Positions 1 to 9,010 of a DNA stretch of 64,000 nucleotides are shown in pieces. The stretch comes from Muribaculum intestinale (GTDB lineage: Bacteria > Bacteroidota > Bacteroidia > Bacteroidales > Muribaculaceae): positions 62,001 through 126,000 of the forward strand of contig NZ_CP021421.1 in assembly GCF_002201515.1 (NCBI RefSeq). Direction: 5' to 3'. The notes under the pieces are model-generated. The model ran no database searches, had not been told where the DNA came from, and was given only the letters and a program-made list of their open reading frames with translations. How positions within the stretch are numbered: position 1 is the stretch's first letter; every line of letters starts with the position of its first letter. The position numbers and the translations under genes were made by a program.

Positions 1-322
1 AATGAAAGGCAATCAATTTGGCGCTTCTGGTGTAGCTACACCTTTATCAAAGCAAGTTGATGGTAATGGAAATTATATTGGCTATTTTCAAGTTGAATTA
101 GAATGTTATAATGAAAATGGTGAACTGTTGGCCACCTATGTTCAAACTTTGGCAGACTACAGAAACGGGAAAAAACAAGATCCTGTTACCACTTGGACGT
201 ACTGGCCAATTAATCAGGCAAATGTAAAAACCGTAAAACTGAACTTCTCTGGTTCGGATACGGGGGACTACGGTCTGAACACTCCAGCCTATATTTGCCT
301 TGATGATATTACTATTGAATAA
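1..322 (+). CDS. DUF4465-type secreted protein, C-terminal part
   Basis: The reading frame is open from the window edge, so this is the C-terminal ~106 residues of a longer protein. The ending, with a GLNTPAY motif followed by a CLDDI-type strand, is characteristic of DUF4465 proteins. Members of this family are often encoded in Bacteroidetes cobalamin-uptake loci, and a btu operon follows here. The role is unproven; an extracellular accessory protein of B12 capture is the usual inference. The methionine at base 2 is probably internal. Base composition is AT-rich compared with btuG onward. Confidence 0.7.
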   Translation, partial: MKGNQFGASGVATPLSKQVDGNGNYIGYFQVELECYNENGELLATYVQTLADYRNGKKQDPVTTWTYWPINQANVKTVKLNFSGSDTGDYGLNTPAYICLDDITIE

Positions 323-328
323 TCTAAC

Positions 329-370
329 TATGGTAAGCAACTTTGGTTAATCCTATTGTTGCTTACCATA
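329..370 (+). terminator. intergenic hairpin after the DUF4465 gene
   Basis: A perfect 13-bp inverted repeat (TATGGTAAGCAAC at 329-341, complement at 358-370) encloses a 16-nt loop and is followed by a T-rich stretch. It sits between the stop at 322 and the next start at 390. It looks like a Rho-independent terminator or partial attenuator that would lower expression of the downstream gene. Confidence 0.65.
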
Positions 371-389
371 TTTGTATTTTAAAGAAACA

Positions 390-2150
390 ATGCGAATCCC
401 AAGTGTAACCTTATGTGTTTTACTTTGCACCTTTATAAGCTCTTGCAATAAAGATGATATAATTGTTGATAATGGAACTTTAAAACCTATTATCATCCTT
501 GATAATGTGAGTGGAGTTTATAATGTTAAGGTGGGTAAGGAATTAAGCATTAGTCCTACATATAGGAATGCGGATGATGCTTTGTTCTCTTGGACTATTG
601 ACGGAAAACTTGTATCGAATCAAAAAGCTTTTTCTCATACATGGGAAGAAGCGGGTGATGTATTTATCACATTGCGAGTTGATAATGAAAATGGATATGC
701 CGCAGAAGAACTTAAGGTGGAAGTAAAAGATTTACTTCCACCTGCCATTAATTTATTCATTCCCTCAAAAGGACTTAAAGTTCAAAAAGGTCATGACCTG
801 CTTCTCGCACCGGAGATCGCCAATCAAGATATAGGAGATTTCAAGATTGAATGGTTAAGAAATGGAATTGTTGTGTCGGATAAACTAACCTATATATTTA
901 ATGAAGAAAATTTAGGTTCATATCCGATAACTATTAGAGCTTCAAATGAAGATGGGCTTACTGAAGAAGAGCTGGAGATTGAAGTAGTAGAAAATATGCC
1001 ATATTCGGTTTCTTTTCAAAAACCGTATTATAATGCAAAAGAAACTACCAAATTTACTTTTGCAGGTCGCTCTGTTTTCTTAAAGCCTCAATTGGAATAC
1101 TTTGACAATCCCGCTTTTCAGTGGGCCGTCAATGGCAAAGCTGTAGAAGGAGCTACTGAACCATTATTAATATTTACTCCTGAAAAGGACGGTGAGTATC
1201 TTATTTCAGTTGTAGTAACAGAAGAGGAGAATGGAATTTCTGTTGAATCAAAAATTAGAGTTGTATGTGAGCCTGGAGCACAGTCATCAAGATATCGAGC
1301 AGCAAATACCTCCAGCTCAGCTTATTCAACGAATGTCTTTGAATTTTTACCTGCACCCGGGCAATTTGTGAATGAAACGAATTCCGGCGGGTTCAAAGGT
1401 GATGAAATAACTTTTAATGCTGCAAATCAATATGCTGCAGAGCGACTGGCAAATAAAAAGTACGTTTCCCTTGGTTCTTTTGGAGGATACGTTATTGTCG
1501 GATTTGATCATAGTATTCCCAATAAAGGCGGATATGATTTTGCAATCCAAGGAAATGCTTTTTTAAGCGATCAAGGAGGAAGCAATGAGCCCGGCATTGT
1601 TTGGGTAATGCAAGATGTAAATGGGAATGGTCTTCCAGACGACGAATGGTATGAGCTTAAAGGTAGTGAGACTGGTAACGGTTCAACTATTCAAGATTAC
1701 GAAGTAACATACTATCGTCCGGCGTCCGCACACTCAAATGTTTATTGGACTGATAATTTGGGAAATTCTGGGTCTGTTGATTACAATTCGTATCATCAAC
1801 AGAGCTCTTATTATCCTCTTTGGATGAATCAAGAATCATACACACTGACTGGCACGAGATTATTGCCAAAAAATATTCAGATCCCATCTTCCGGTTTTTG
1901 GAATAACCAAGCCTATGAGTGGGGTTATGTTGACAATATAGGTAGTGATTGTATTGGAGGGGACTCCTATGATGGCACTGGTCAGATGAATGGATTTAAA
2001 ATATCAAATGCCATATTTAAGGATGGAACACCAGTCAAACTGGAATATATTGATTTTATCAAAGTTCAGTGTGGAGTATTAGCAAAGAGCGGTCCACTAG
2101 GAGAGATTTCTACTGAAGTATTCTCTTTTCAAGACTTAAATATTAAGTAA
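390..2150 (+). CDS. PKD-domain surface lipoprotein of the B12 locus
   Basis: About 586 residues. The ATG at 390 gives a clean lipoprotein signal peptide with an ISSC lipobox; the frame is open from a TTG at 372, which is a poorer start. Roughly residues 40-300 form repeated Ig/PKD-like beta domains. The C-terminal half is a distinct 'cell surface protein' domain with an acidic, calcium-binding-like loop (DVNGNGLPDDEWYEL). Such proteins occur beside DUF4465 and btuG-like genes, so a surface accessory role in cobalamin uptake is inferred. It is 18 bp upstream of the next gene and shares its AT-rich composition. Confidence 0.65.
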   Translation: MRIPSVTLCVLLCTFISSCNKDDIIVDNGTLKPIIILDNVSGVYNVKVGKELSISPTYRNADDALFSWTIDGKLVSNQKAFSHTWEEAGDVFITLRVDNENGYAAEELKVEVKDLLPPAINLFIPSKGLKVQKGHDLLLAPEIANQDIGDFKIEWLRNGIVVSDKLTYIFNEENLGSYPITIRASNEDGLTEEELEIEVVENMPYSVSFQKPYYNAKETTKFTFAGRSVFLKPQLEYFDNPAFQWAVNGKAVEGATEPLLIFTPEKDGEYLISVVVTEEENGISVESKIRVVCEPGAQSSRYRAANTSSSAYSTNVFEFLPAPGQFVNETNSGGFKGDEITFNAANQYAAERLANKKYVSLGSFGGYVIVGFDHSIPNKGGYDFAIQGNAFLSDQGGSNEPGIVWVMQDVNGNGLPDDEWYELKGSETGNGSTIQDYEVTYYRPASAHSNVYWTDNLGNSGSVDYNSYHQQSSYYPLWMNQESYTLTGTRLLPKNIQIPSSGFWNNQAYEWGYVDNIGSDCIGGDSYDGTGQMNGFKISNAIFKDGTPVKLEYIDFIKVQCGVLAKSGPLGEISTEVFSFQDLNIK

Positions 2151-2168
2151 TAAGCAAAAAAATACAAT

Positions 2169-4154
2169 ATGAAAACAATCAAATTTAACTTGCTGTTCAG
2201 CCTATTCTTCTGCATTTTTGCTGTCGGCTGTTCTGACAAAGACGAAATTCCAGTTGATGCTGATGATAATTATATCACATCAGTGGTACTTAGTGTAAAT
2301 GATAAAACGTATGAAGCGGTAATTGAAAACAATACAATTACTGTGACAGTTCCATACACGGTTTCACTTGATGGAGCGAAAGCATCATTCGCTTATACAC
2401 CATCAGCAAAAATATTCCCGGACCCGGCAACCATAACAGATTGGAATACTGAACGCACTTTCCGTGTAACTTCTTATAATGGAACTATAAATGATTATAC
2501 TTATGTTGTTGTGAAGGATGAGATAAGAAGTGAAGGAAATGTTGAACTCAAAACACCCTCAGAAGTAGCAGCCTTTATTGAATCCGGTGTAACAATCATA
2601 AAAGGGAATCTTATTATTGGTTCAAACGCTGAAAATGCCGAAATAATCAATGATATAACAGGATTAAGCATTCTTAAGGAGGTTGAAGGAAACATCATAA
2701 TCAAGAATAGCTTTACTGGCGGTACCCTTACTGGTCTTGACAATATTACTTCGATTGGCGGACTTCTTATAGGAAGTGAAGAAAATCCATTACAGGATAC
2801 GTCCTTGGAAATGATTTCTATGTCTAAAATAAAGAATGTTACAGGAGATATACAAATTTATGGCTCAGGAGCATCAATAATTGAATTCAAAGAACTTGAA
2901 AAAGTTGAGGGTAATGTTATTTTCAATGAAAACACAAAACTTACACAAATATCGTTACCTCTACTTAAGGAAACAGGATCTCTTGAATTTAAGGTTTTAC
3001 CACGTGAATTTTCATCAATATCTGTACCCGATATTGTTACAGTAAATGGAAATTTATCAATAGAGAGCATATATGGGGAAGTGGAGACTGCCGGTATGAG
3101 ATTCTTTATGGGTAATACCGAGTTAAAATCTATTGAAGGGTTCGATAAATTAACATCAGTAACTGGAGTATGGTCCATAAAGAATTTTGATGTTCTTGAG
3201 AAGTTGCCCAAGTTGCAAGGGTTAAATCAGCTTGGAGGCGTAGTCATCAGACAACTCGCTCTAATTGAATCGCTAGATATTAGTAATGTTAGTTTTACTT
3301 CATCTTCACCTACACATCCTTGTATTACAATTGAATACTGTAATAAGTTCAACAATTTGATAACTAAAGAAGATCTAACCGATGTGGATGTTAGGATTAT
3401 CTCGTTAAACACTGCTGTAAAAACAAATTTCACAAAAATAAACAACTTTTATTATGAAGCTAATATAGATACTTTTGAGTCTTCTTTACAAAGTATAACG
3501 GGGAATTTGTCAATCATTCAAATTAGCGGTCAATCTTCAAAGAATACTATTGATTTATCTGGTATTAATTCTATTCCAGGTTATTTATTAATAACAGGTT
3601 TTTCTATTACCAGTGTAAAAGCCAGTAATCTTAAAAGCATTGGTGGACAGTCTATTTTACAGGTTGGAGTTGATGCTATATTAGATTTTCCCAGTTTGAC
3701 TACGGTATGTTGTGCATCGTCTCCAGAGTACATAGAAGAGGATCTTCTCCCTGGATCACCAGTAAAAAATATTGAGTGGGGAGCTTTTACCGTCTTTTTG
3801 GACGGGGCAATTACTGATTCATTTTTCCCTGTTTTAAGTCATATTGGAGGCACTGGCTTAACTTTGTTTAGAATATATGAATCTGCTTCATTTCCAAGTC
3901 TTGAAGTTATTGACGGGTCACTTAAATTTGGCATGACAACAGATTTCATCTCTTCAGATCATCTGAAGTTTCCAAAATTATTAAAACTTTCAGGTGTGCA
4001 TTTCGACACCGTTAGAAAATTCTCTGACTACACGTTCTTTAAGAAATTCATTGATGACGGTCAAATAACAGAATCTAATTGGAAGATTGAAAATTGCACT
4101 TATAATCCTACATATCAGGATATGAAGGAAGGTCGTTGCAAACCTGCTGAATAA
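2169..4154 (+). CDS. leucine-rich/L-domain surface lipoprotein
   Basis: 661 residues with a lipoprotein signal (lipobox FAVGC at about residues 17-21). Residues ~30-120 form a beta domain like the repeats found at the N-terminus of many Bacteroidales surface lipoproteins (DUF5018-like). The rest is a long series of short hydrophobic repeats of the form 'sIxGnLxI..' that suggest an LRR or receptor-L-domain solenoid. No enzyme motif is visible. The short spacing after the PKD lipoprotein suggests co-transcription. The ligand is unknown; the position implies a role at the cell surface in the B12 locus. Confidence 0.55.
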   Translation: MKTIKFNLLFSLFFCIFAVGCSDKDEIPVDADDNYITSVVLSVNDKTYEAVIENNTITVTVPYTVSLDGAKASFAYTPSAKIFPDPATITDWNTERTFRVTSYNGTINDYTYVVVKDEIRSEGNVELKTPSEVAAFIESGVTIIKGNLIIGSNAENAEIINDITGLSILKEVEGNIIIKNSFTGGTLTGLDNITSIGGLLIGSEENPLQDTSLEMISMSKIKNVTGDIQIYGSGASIIEFKELEKVEGNVIFNENTKLTQISLPLLKETGSLEFKVLPREFSSISVPDIVTVNGNLSIESIYGEVETAGMRFFMGNTELKSIEGFDKLTSVTGVWSIKNFDVLEKLPKLQGLNQLGGVVIRQLALIESLDISNVSFTSSSPTHPCITIEYCNKFNNLITKEDLTDVDVRIISLNTAVKTNFTKINNFYYEANIDTFESSLQSITGNLSIIQISGQSSKNTIDLSGINSIPGYLLITGFSITSVKASNLKSIGGQSILQVGVDAILDFPSLTTVCCASSPEYIEEDLLPGSPVKNIEWGAFTVFLDGAITDSFFPVLSHIGGTGLTLFRIYESASFPSLEVIDGSLKFGMTTDFISSDHLKFPKLLKLSGVHFDTVRKFSDYTFFKKFIDDGQITESNWKIENCTYNPTYQDMKEGRCKPAE

Positions 4155-4181
4155 AACTCAAACAGTTAAAATTTTTCTGCC

Positions 4182-4224
4182 AAACCTCGGCTCGTATATT
4201 ACCTTGAATAGCGGGTCGAGGTTT
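4182..4224 (+). terminator. hairpin between the accessory lipoproteins and btuG
   Basis: Inverted repeat AAACCTCG (4182-4189) / CGAGGTTT (4217-4224) followed by further T residues and then the btuG start at 4238. It marks the boundary between the AT-rich upstream genes and the more GC-rich btuG-btuD block, and could act as a terminator or partial read-through hairpin. Confidence 0.5.
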
Positions 4225-4237
4225 TAAAATTATTAGA

Positions 4238-5311
4238 ATGAAATTCAAACCGAAACTCTTATATATCCTGACCACTCTGCTGTCGCTCACCCTCGCTTCC
4301 TGCATGGAATGGGACTATGGCGATGTGGTAGAAGACTTTAATGCAACAGGCTCCGGACTTTTCATTACCAACGAGGGTAACTTCCAGTATGGCAATGCGA
4401 CGCTTTCCTATTATGATCCGGCAACGAATCAGGTTCAGAACGAGGTGTTCTTCCGTGCAAACGGTATGAAACTCGGCGATGTTGCTCAGTCCATGAGCAT
4501 ATATGACAACAAAGGGTGGATAGTGGTGAACAACTCCCATGTCATCTTTGCCATCGACCTCAATACGTTCAAGGAGGTGGGACGTATCGAGGATTTGACC
4601 TCTCCGCGATATATCCACTTCCTGAGCGATGAAAAGGCTTACGTCACGCAGCTTTGGGACAACCGCATCTTCATTGTCAATCCCAAGAAGTATGAAATTA
4701 CAGGCTACATTCAGGTGCCTGACATGACGATGGAGAGCGGCTCAACGGAGCAGATGGTGCAATACGGCAAATATGTGTATTGCAACTGCTGGAGCTACCA
4801 GAACCGCATCATCAAGATCGATACCGAGACGGATAAGGTGGTGGACCAGCTGACGGTCGGCATACAGCCCACGTCCCTTGTAATGGATAAGTACGACAAG
4901 ATGTGGACTGTGACTGACGGTGGATATGAAGGATCTCCATACGGCTATGAGGCTCCGTCACTCTACTGCATCGACGCGGCAACTTTCAAGATTGAGAAGC
5001 AGTTCAAGTTCAAACTGGGCGACTGGCCCTCGGAGGTGCAGCTCAACGGCGAACGTGACAAGCTGTACTGGATCAACAATGACATCTGGAGTATGGACGT
5101 GACGGCAAACCGTGTTCCTGTCCGTCCTTTCCTCGAATACCGCGACACGAAGTATTACGGACTTACCGTAAATCCTGTGAACGGCGAAGTGTATGTAGCC
5201 GATGCCATCGACTACCAACAGCAGGGCATGATCTACCGATACTCGCCCGAAGGAAAACTGATTGATGAATTTTATGTCGGCATAATACCCGGCGCATTCT
5301 GCTGGAAGTGA
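4238..5311 (+). CDS. btuG: BtuG-like surface cobalamin-binding lipoprotein (DUF5074, beta-propeller)
   Basis: 357 residues with a lipoprotein signal (TLASC lipobox, cysteine at about residue 22). The rest is a YncE-like seven-bladed beta-propeller fold (DUF5074) with repeated 'D..T.KV..I.VG..P' blades. In Bacteroides, BtuG is a surface-exposed lipoprotein that binds cobalamin very tightly and sits on the BtuB receptor. The direct linkage to btuB and btuFCD here supports that assignment. The stop codon overlaps the next start (TGATG). Confidence 0.8.
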   Translation: MKFKPKLLYILTTLLSLTLASCMEWDYGDVVEDFNATGSGLFITNEGNFQYGNATLSYYDPATNQVQNEVFFRANGMKLGDVAQSMSIYDNKGWIVVNNSHVIFAIDLNTFKEVGRIEDLTSPRYIHFLSDEKAYVTQLWDNRIFIVNPKKYEITGYIQVPDMTMESGSTEQMVQYGKYVYCNCWSYQNRIIKIDTETDKVVDQLTVGIQPTSLVMDKYDKMWTVTDGGYEGSPYGYEAPSLYCIDAATFKIEKQFKFKLGDWPSEVQLNGERDKLYWINNDIWSMDVTANRVPVRPFLEYRDTKYYGLTVNPVNGEVYVADAIDYQQQGMIYRYSPEGKLIDEFYVGIIPGAFCWK

Positions 5312-5730
5312 TGGAGGCATTAGGAAACATATATCATCTGATTTTTCAGACAAGAGACTTTGGAGTTGCGATACCGCCTCTCCACAGGGATGAATTCTTT
5401 GATGCCATCGCACTTCTCTTCAGCAACCGCCACTGCCCGGTTTATGCCGTCAGAGGAGATATGCACCATGTCCATATCCTTACAGAAATCCCGCTCCGCA
5501 AAAACGTGAAGAAGCTGATTGAGAAAATCAAAAATATCAGTTGTTTCAGGGCTGCCGGCATTCTGGATATGGAAAGATTCGGAGGATGGCTCAAATGCTG
5601 CCTGTCCTTTATTGTCGAACGTGACCGGCTGCCGTTCTGGGTCGATTACATTGAACAGCAGGATACCATACACTCTAAAATGAGCTGGATGCAGGAGAAA
5701 CGTCAGTTCATGAACTATAATCTTTTTTAA
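5311..5730 (+). CDS. single-domain Y1/HUH (IS200-like) transposase-family protein
   Basis: 139 residues using the ATG at 5311, which overlaps the btuG stop; a GTG three bases earlier is also in frame. It contains the HUH signature as HHVHIL at about residues 51-56 and a Y1-type helix DYIEQQDTIH at about residues 113-122, whose tyrosine would be the nucleophile. No second orf, terminal repeats or subterminal hairpins typical of an IS200/IS605 element are visible around it. It is translationally coupled between btuG and btuB, which suggests a resident (REP-associated or domesticated) gene rather than a mobile copy. Confidence 0.75.
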   Translation: MEALGNIYHLIFQTRDFGVAIPPLHRDEFFDAIALLFSNRHCPVYAVRGDMHHVHILTEIPLRKNVKKLIEKIKNISCFRAAGILDMERFGGWLKCCLSFIVERDRLPFWVDYIEQQDTIHSKMSWMQEKRQFMNYNLF

Positions 5731-5739
5731 GCCGCTATT

Positions 5740-7833
5740 ATGAGAATATATCGGTCATACATATATCTTTTTCTGTGCATTTTGAATTTCGCATTTAGCA
5801 CAAGAACTTACGCACAGTCAACACAGAGGATGAACAATCTGCGTGAGGTCGTGGTGTGGGGCAAACGCCCGATGAAGGATATCGGAGTGCAGAAAACAAC
5901 ATTCGATTCCATCGCCCTCAAAGAGAACATAGCCCTATCAATGGCGGACATCCTTACATTCAACTCTTCTGTTTTTGTCAAGAGCTACGGTCGTGCCACG
6001 CTCTCCACTGTCGCCTTCCGTGGAACCTCCCCCAGCCATACGCAGGTGACGTGGAACGGCATGCGCATTAACAATCCCATGCTCGGCATGACAGACTTCT
6101 CGACCATTCCGTCCTATTTCATAGACCAGGCATCGCTGCTCCACGGCACATCATCGGTCAACGAGACAGGCGGAGGTCTCGGCGGTCTGGTCAGACTCGG
6201 AACTATTCCCGATGTGGCGGAAGGTGTCAATCTGCAATATGTGCAGGGAGTGGGCTCATTCAGCACATTCGACGAGTTCGCCCGGTTTACCTATGGCAGT
6301 GAACACTGGCACGTTTCAAGCCGTGTAGTATATTCATCTTCACCAAACGACTACAAGTACATCAACCACGACAAGAAGGTGAACATCTACGACGATGACA
6401 AGAACATAATAGGTCAGTATCATCCGACGGAACGGAACCGCAGCGGTGCCTACAAGGATTTCCATGCGCTGCAGGAGGTGTACTACAACACCAACAAGGG
6501 TGACCGTTTCGGATTCAACGCATGGTACATCAACTCCAACCGCGAACTGCCGATGCTCACCACCGACTACGGCAACGAGCGCAACTTCGAGAACCGTCAG
6601 CGTGAACAGACCCTCCGCAGCGTCCTCTCATGGGATCATCGGCGCGATGGCTGGAAATTCGCGGCAAAAGGGGGATATATCCACACTTGGATGGCGTATG
6701 ACTACAAGCGTGAGGTCGCTGAAAACAACTGGTCGTCCATGACACGCTCACGAAGCAGGGTAAACACATTCTACGGTCAGGCAGAGGGTGAGTATAATCC
6801 CACAAGGAAATGGTATTTTACCGCCAACATCTCGGCACATCAGCATTTTGTCCGCTCCGAGGATAAGAACATTATCCTTCAGGATGGTGACAAAGCCGTT
6901 GTCGGTTACGACAAGGGTCGTATTGAACTATCCGGTTCCGCTTCAGCTAAATGGCAGCCTGCCGATCCGCTCGGACTGTCACTTGTGCTACGTCAGGAAA
7001 TGTTCGGAGACAAATGGGCCCCCGTTATCCCGGCTTTCTTCATCGACGGTCTTCTGTCAAGGAAAGGAAACGTCATGCTGAAAGCGTCCGTATCACGCAA
7101 CCACAAGTTTCCTACGCTCAATGACCTCTATTTTCTCCCCGGTGGCAATCCTGACCTGAAGAGCGAGCATGGTTGGTCGTATGATGCCGGTGCTTCGTTC
7201 GATGTGGGTTGGAAAGCTCCCTTCCCGGTGTCGATGGGTGGAAGTGCCACATGGTTTGACAGCCGTATCGATGACTGGATTATATGGCTTCCCACAACCA
7301 AAGGGTTCTTCTCGCCGCGCAATGTAAAGAAGGTACACGCCTACGGCATCGAGGGAAAGCTCAATATCGCTTTCGAACCTTTCAAGGGGTGGATTTTCGA
7401 CCTGAACGGGTCATATTCATGGACACCCTCCATCAACGAGGGTGAGAAGATGTCCCCTGCTGACCAGTCTGTAGGCAAGCAGCTACCTTACGTCCCCAAG
7501 CACTCAGCTTCGTTCACGGGGCGTCTTACATGGAAGTCTTGGAGCTTCCTGTATAAATGGGCTTACTATTCAGAGAGGTTCACCATGTCGAGCAACGACT
7601 ATACTATCACAGGGCACCTGCCTAAGTATTACATGAGTAATGTATCCCTTGAAAAAGGGCTGAAGTTCAAACCTGTCGATTTACAGTTGAAACTGGCTGT
7701 GAACAACCTCTTCAACGAGGACTATCTTTCAGTCCTGTCGCGTCCCATGCCCGGCATCAACTTCGAGTTCTTTGTCGGAATAACACCAAAGTTCGGAAAG
7801 AAAAAGACTGAACCGAAAACGGATAATTATTGA
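5740..7833 (+). CDS. btuB: TonB-dependent cobalamin receptor BtuB
   Basis: 697 residues. It starts with a signal peptide ending near TYAQS and a short segment preceding the plug domain (about residues 50-165, with the plug strand IALSMADILT and the GGLGGLVRLG motif). The remainder is an antiparallel outer-membrane beta-barrel with the terminal NLFNEDYLSVLSRPMPG region. There is no N-terminal carboxypeptidase-like domain, unlike SusC receptors. Together with BtuG on one side and BtuF/C/D on the other, cobalamin or a related corrinoid is the likely substrate. It lies 9 bp downstream of the Y1 gene. Confidence 0.85.
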   Translation: MRIYRSYIYLFLCILNFAFSTRTYAQSTQRMNNLREVVVWGKRPMKDIGVQKTTFDSIALKENIALSMADILTFNSSVFVKSYGRATLSTVAFRGTSPSHTQVTWNGMRINNPMLGMTDFSTIPSYFIDQASLLHGTSSVNETGGGLGGLVRLGTIPDVAEGVNLQYVQGVGSFSTFDEFARFTYGSEHWHVSSRVVYSSSPNDYKYINHDKKVNIYDDDKNIIGQYHPTERNRSGAYKDFHALQEVYYNTNKGDRFGFNAWYINSNRELPMLTTDYGNERNFENRQREQTLRSVLSWDHRRDGWKFAAKGGYIHTWMAYDYKREVAENNWSSMTRSRSRVNTFYGQAEGEYNPTRKWYFTANISAHQHFVRSEDKNIILQDGDKAVVGYDKGRIELSGSASAKWQPADPLGLSLVLRQEMFGDKWAPVIPAFFIDGLLSRKGNVMLKASVSRNHKFPTLNDLYFLPGGNPDLKSEHGWSYDAGASFDVGWKAPFPVSMGGSATWFDSRIDDWIIWLPTTKGFFSPRNVKKVHAYGIEGKLNIAFEPFKGWIFDLNGSYSWTPSINEGEKMSPADQSVGKQLPYVPKHSASFTGRLTWKSWSFLYKWAYYSERFTMSSNDYTITGHLPKYYMSNVSLEKGLKFKPVDLQLKLAVNNLFNEDYLSVLSRPMPGINFEFFVGITPKFGKKKTEPKTDNY

Positions 7834-7856
7834 AACAAACCAAAAATCAACAGAAT

Positions 7857-8999
7857 ATGCAAAAGTGTAAATCTTTCCTCAGTCTGTGCCTGCTCATCGT
7901 TCTGCTGGCTGCCTGTAATGGTAAAAAGACCGCTTCTATCAGCGATTTCAGCAATCAGCTCTATACCCCGGAATATGCCTCCGGCTTCAGTATCAAGGGT
8001 GCGGACGGATATGAAAGCTCCATCATTACTGTCACCAATCCGTGGCAGGGTGCGGACAGCATAACCACTCAGCTCTTCATAGCAAGAGGCGGTGAGTCTG
8101 CTCCTGAAGGATTCACAGGTCAGGTACTCGAAGGCGATGCTTCGCGTATTGTGGCTATGTCTTCCACTCATATAGCCATGCTCGATGCTGTCGGCGAAGC
8201 CGGGCGTGTGGTAGGTGTTTCCGGCATCGACTATATTTCCAATCCGGTTATCTCCGCTAACCGTGACAGTATCGGTGACGTAGGCTATGAAGGGAACATC
8301 AATTACGAACTGCTCATTTCCCTCGACCCGGATCTTGTCCTCCTATACGGAGTGAACGGTGCAAGCTCGATGGAAGGGAAACTCAACGAACTGGGAATAC
8401 CGTTTATGTACGTCGGTGACTATCTCGAGGAATCACCGCTCGGCAAAGCCGAATGGATGGTAGCTCTTTCCGAGGTTGTCGGAAAACGTACAGAAGGCGA
8501 ACAGGTTTTTGGAGGCATCCCTGTCAGGTACAATGACCTTAAAAAGAGAGTCGCCGATACCGTGCTCGATGCTCCCTCCGTGATTCTCAACACACCCTAT
8601 GGAGATTCCTGGTTCATGCCTTCCACCGAAAGCTATGTGGCCCGGCTTGTCAAGGATGCCGGAGGTGACTACATTTATAAGAAGAATACCGGGAATGCTT
8701 CACTGCCTATCGACCTTGAAGAAGCGTATAAGCTGACTTCTGAGGCGGATATGTGGCTCAATGTAGGTATGGCAAACTCTCTTGATGAACTCAGGACATC
8801 ATGCCCGAAGTTCTCAGACACCCGATGCTTCCGTAACGGCTCTGTCTGGAACAACAATCTGAAGACAAATGCCGCAGGCGGTAACGACTATTACGAATCT
8901 GCTGTTGTCAATCCCGATATTCTACTGCGCGATCTTGTAAAAATTTTCCATCCCGAACTCGTAGAAGAAGATTTCGTCTATTACAAGCAACTGAAATAG
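7857..8999 (+). CDS. btuF: BtuF-like corrinoid-binding lipoprotein of an ABC importer
   Basis: About 380 residues from the ATG at 7857, which gives a lipoprotein signal with a LLAAC lipobox. The frame is also open from a TTG at 7830 that overlaps the btuB stop. It has a Fe/B12 periplasmic-binding fold (PeriPla_BP_2): an N-terminal lobe with RIVAMSSTHIAMLDAVG, the DYISNP..NRDSIGDVG..GNINYELLISLDPDLVLLYG region, a linking helix, and a C-terminal lobe ending near HPEL. It would hand corrinoid from BtuB to the BtuCD permease. Confidence 0.8.
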   Translation: MQKCKSFLSLCLLIVLLAACNGKKTASISDFSNQLYTPEYASGFSIKGADGYESSIITVTNPWQGADSITTQLFIARGGESAPEGFTGQVLEGDASRIVAMSSTHIAMLDAVGEAGRVVGVSGIDYISNPVISANRDSIGDVGYEGNINYELLISLDPDLVLLYGVNGASSMEGKLNELGIPFMYVGDYLEESPLGKAEWMVALSEVVGKRTEGEQVFGGIPVRYNDLKKRVADTVLDAPSVILNTPYGDSWFMPSTESYVARLVKDAGGDYIYKKNTGNASLPIDLEEAYKLTSEADMWLNVGMANSLDELRTSCPKFSDTRCFRNGSVWNNNLKTNAAGGNDYYESAVVNPDILLRDLVKIFHPELVEEDFVYYKQLK

Positions 9000-9010
9000 A
9001 AATTACGGAA

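Noticed and set aside
4958..5413. Long - strand frame opposite btuG
   Set aside because: Shadow of the GC-rich coding strand; no homology-like pattern.
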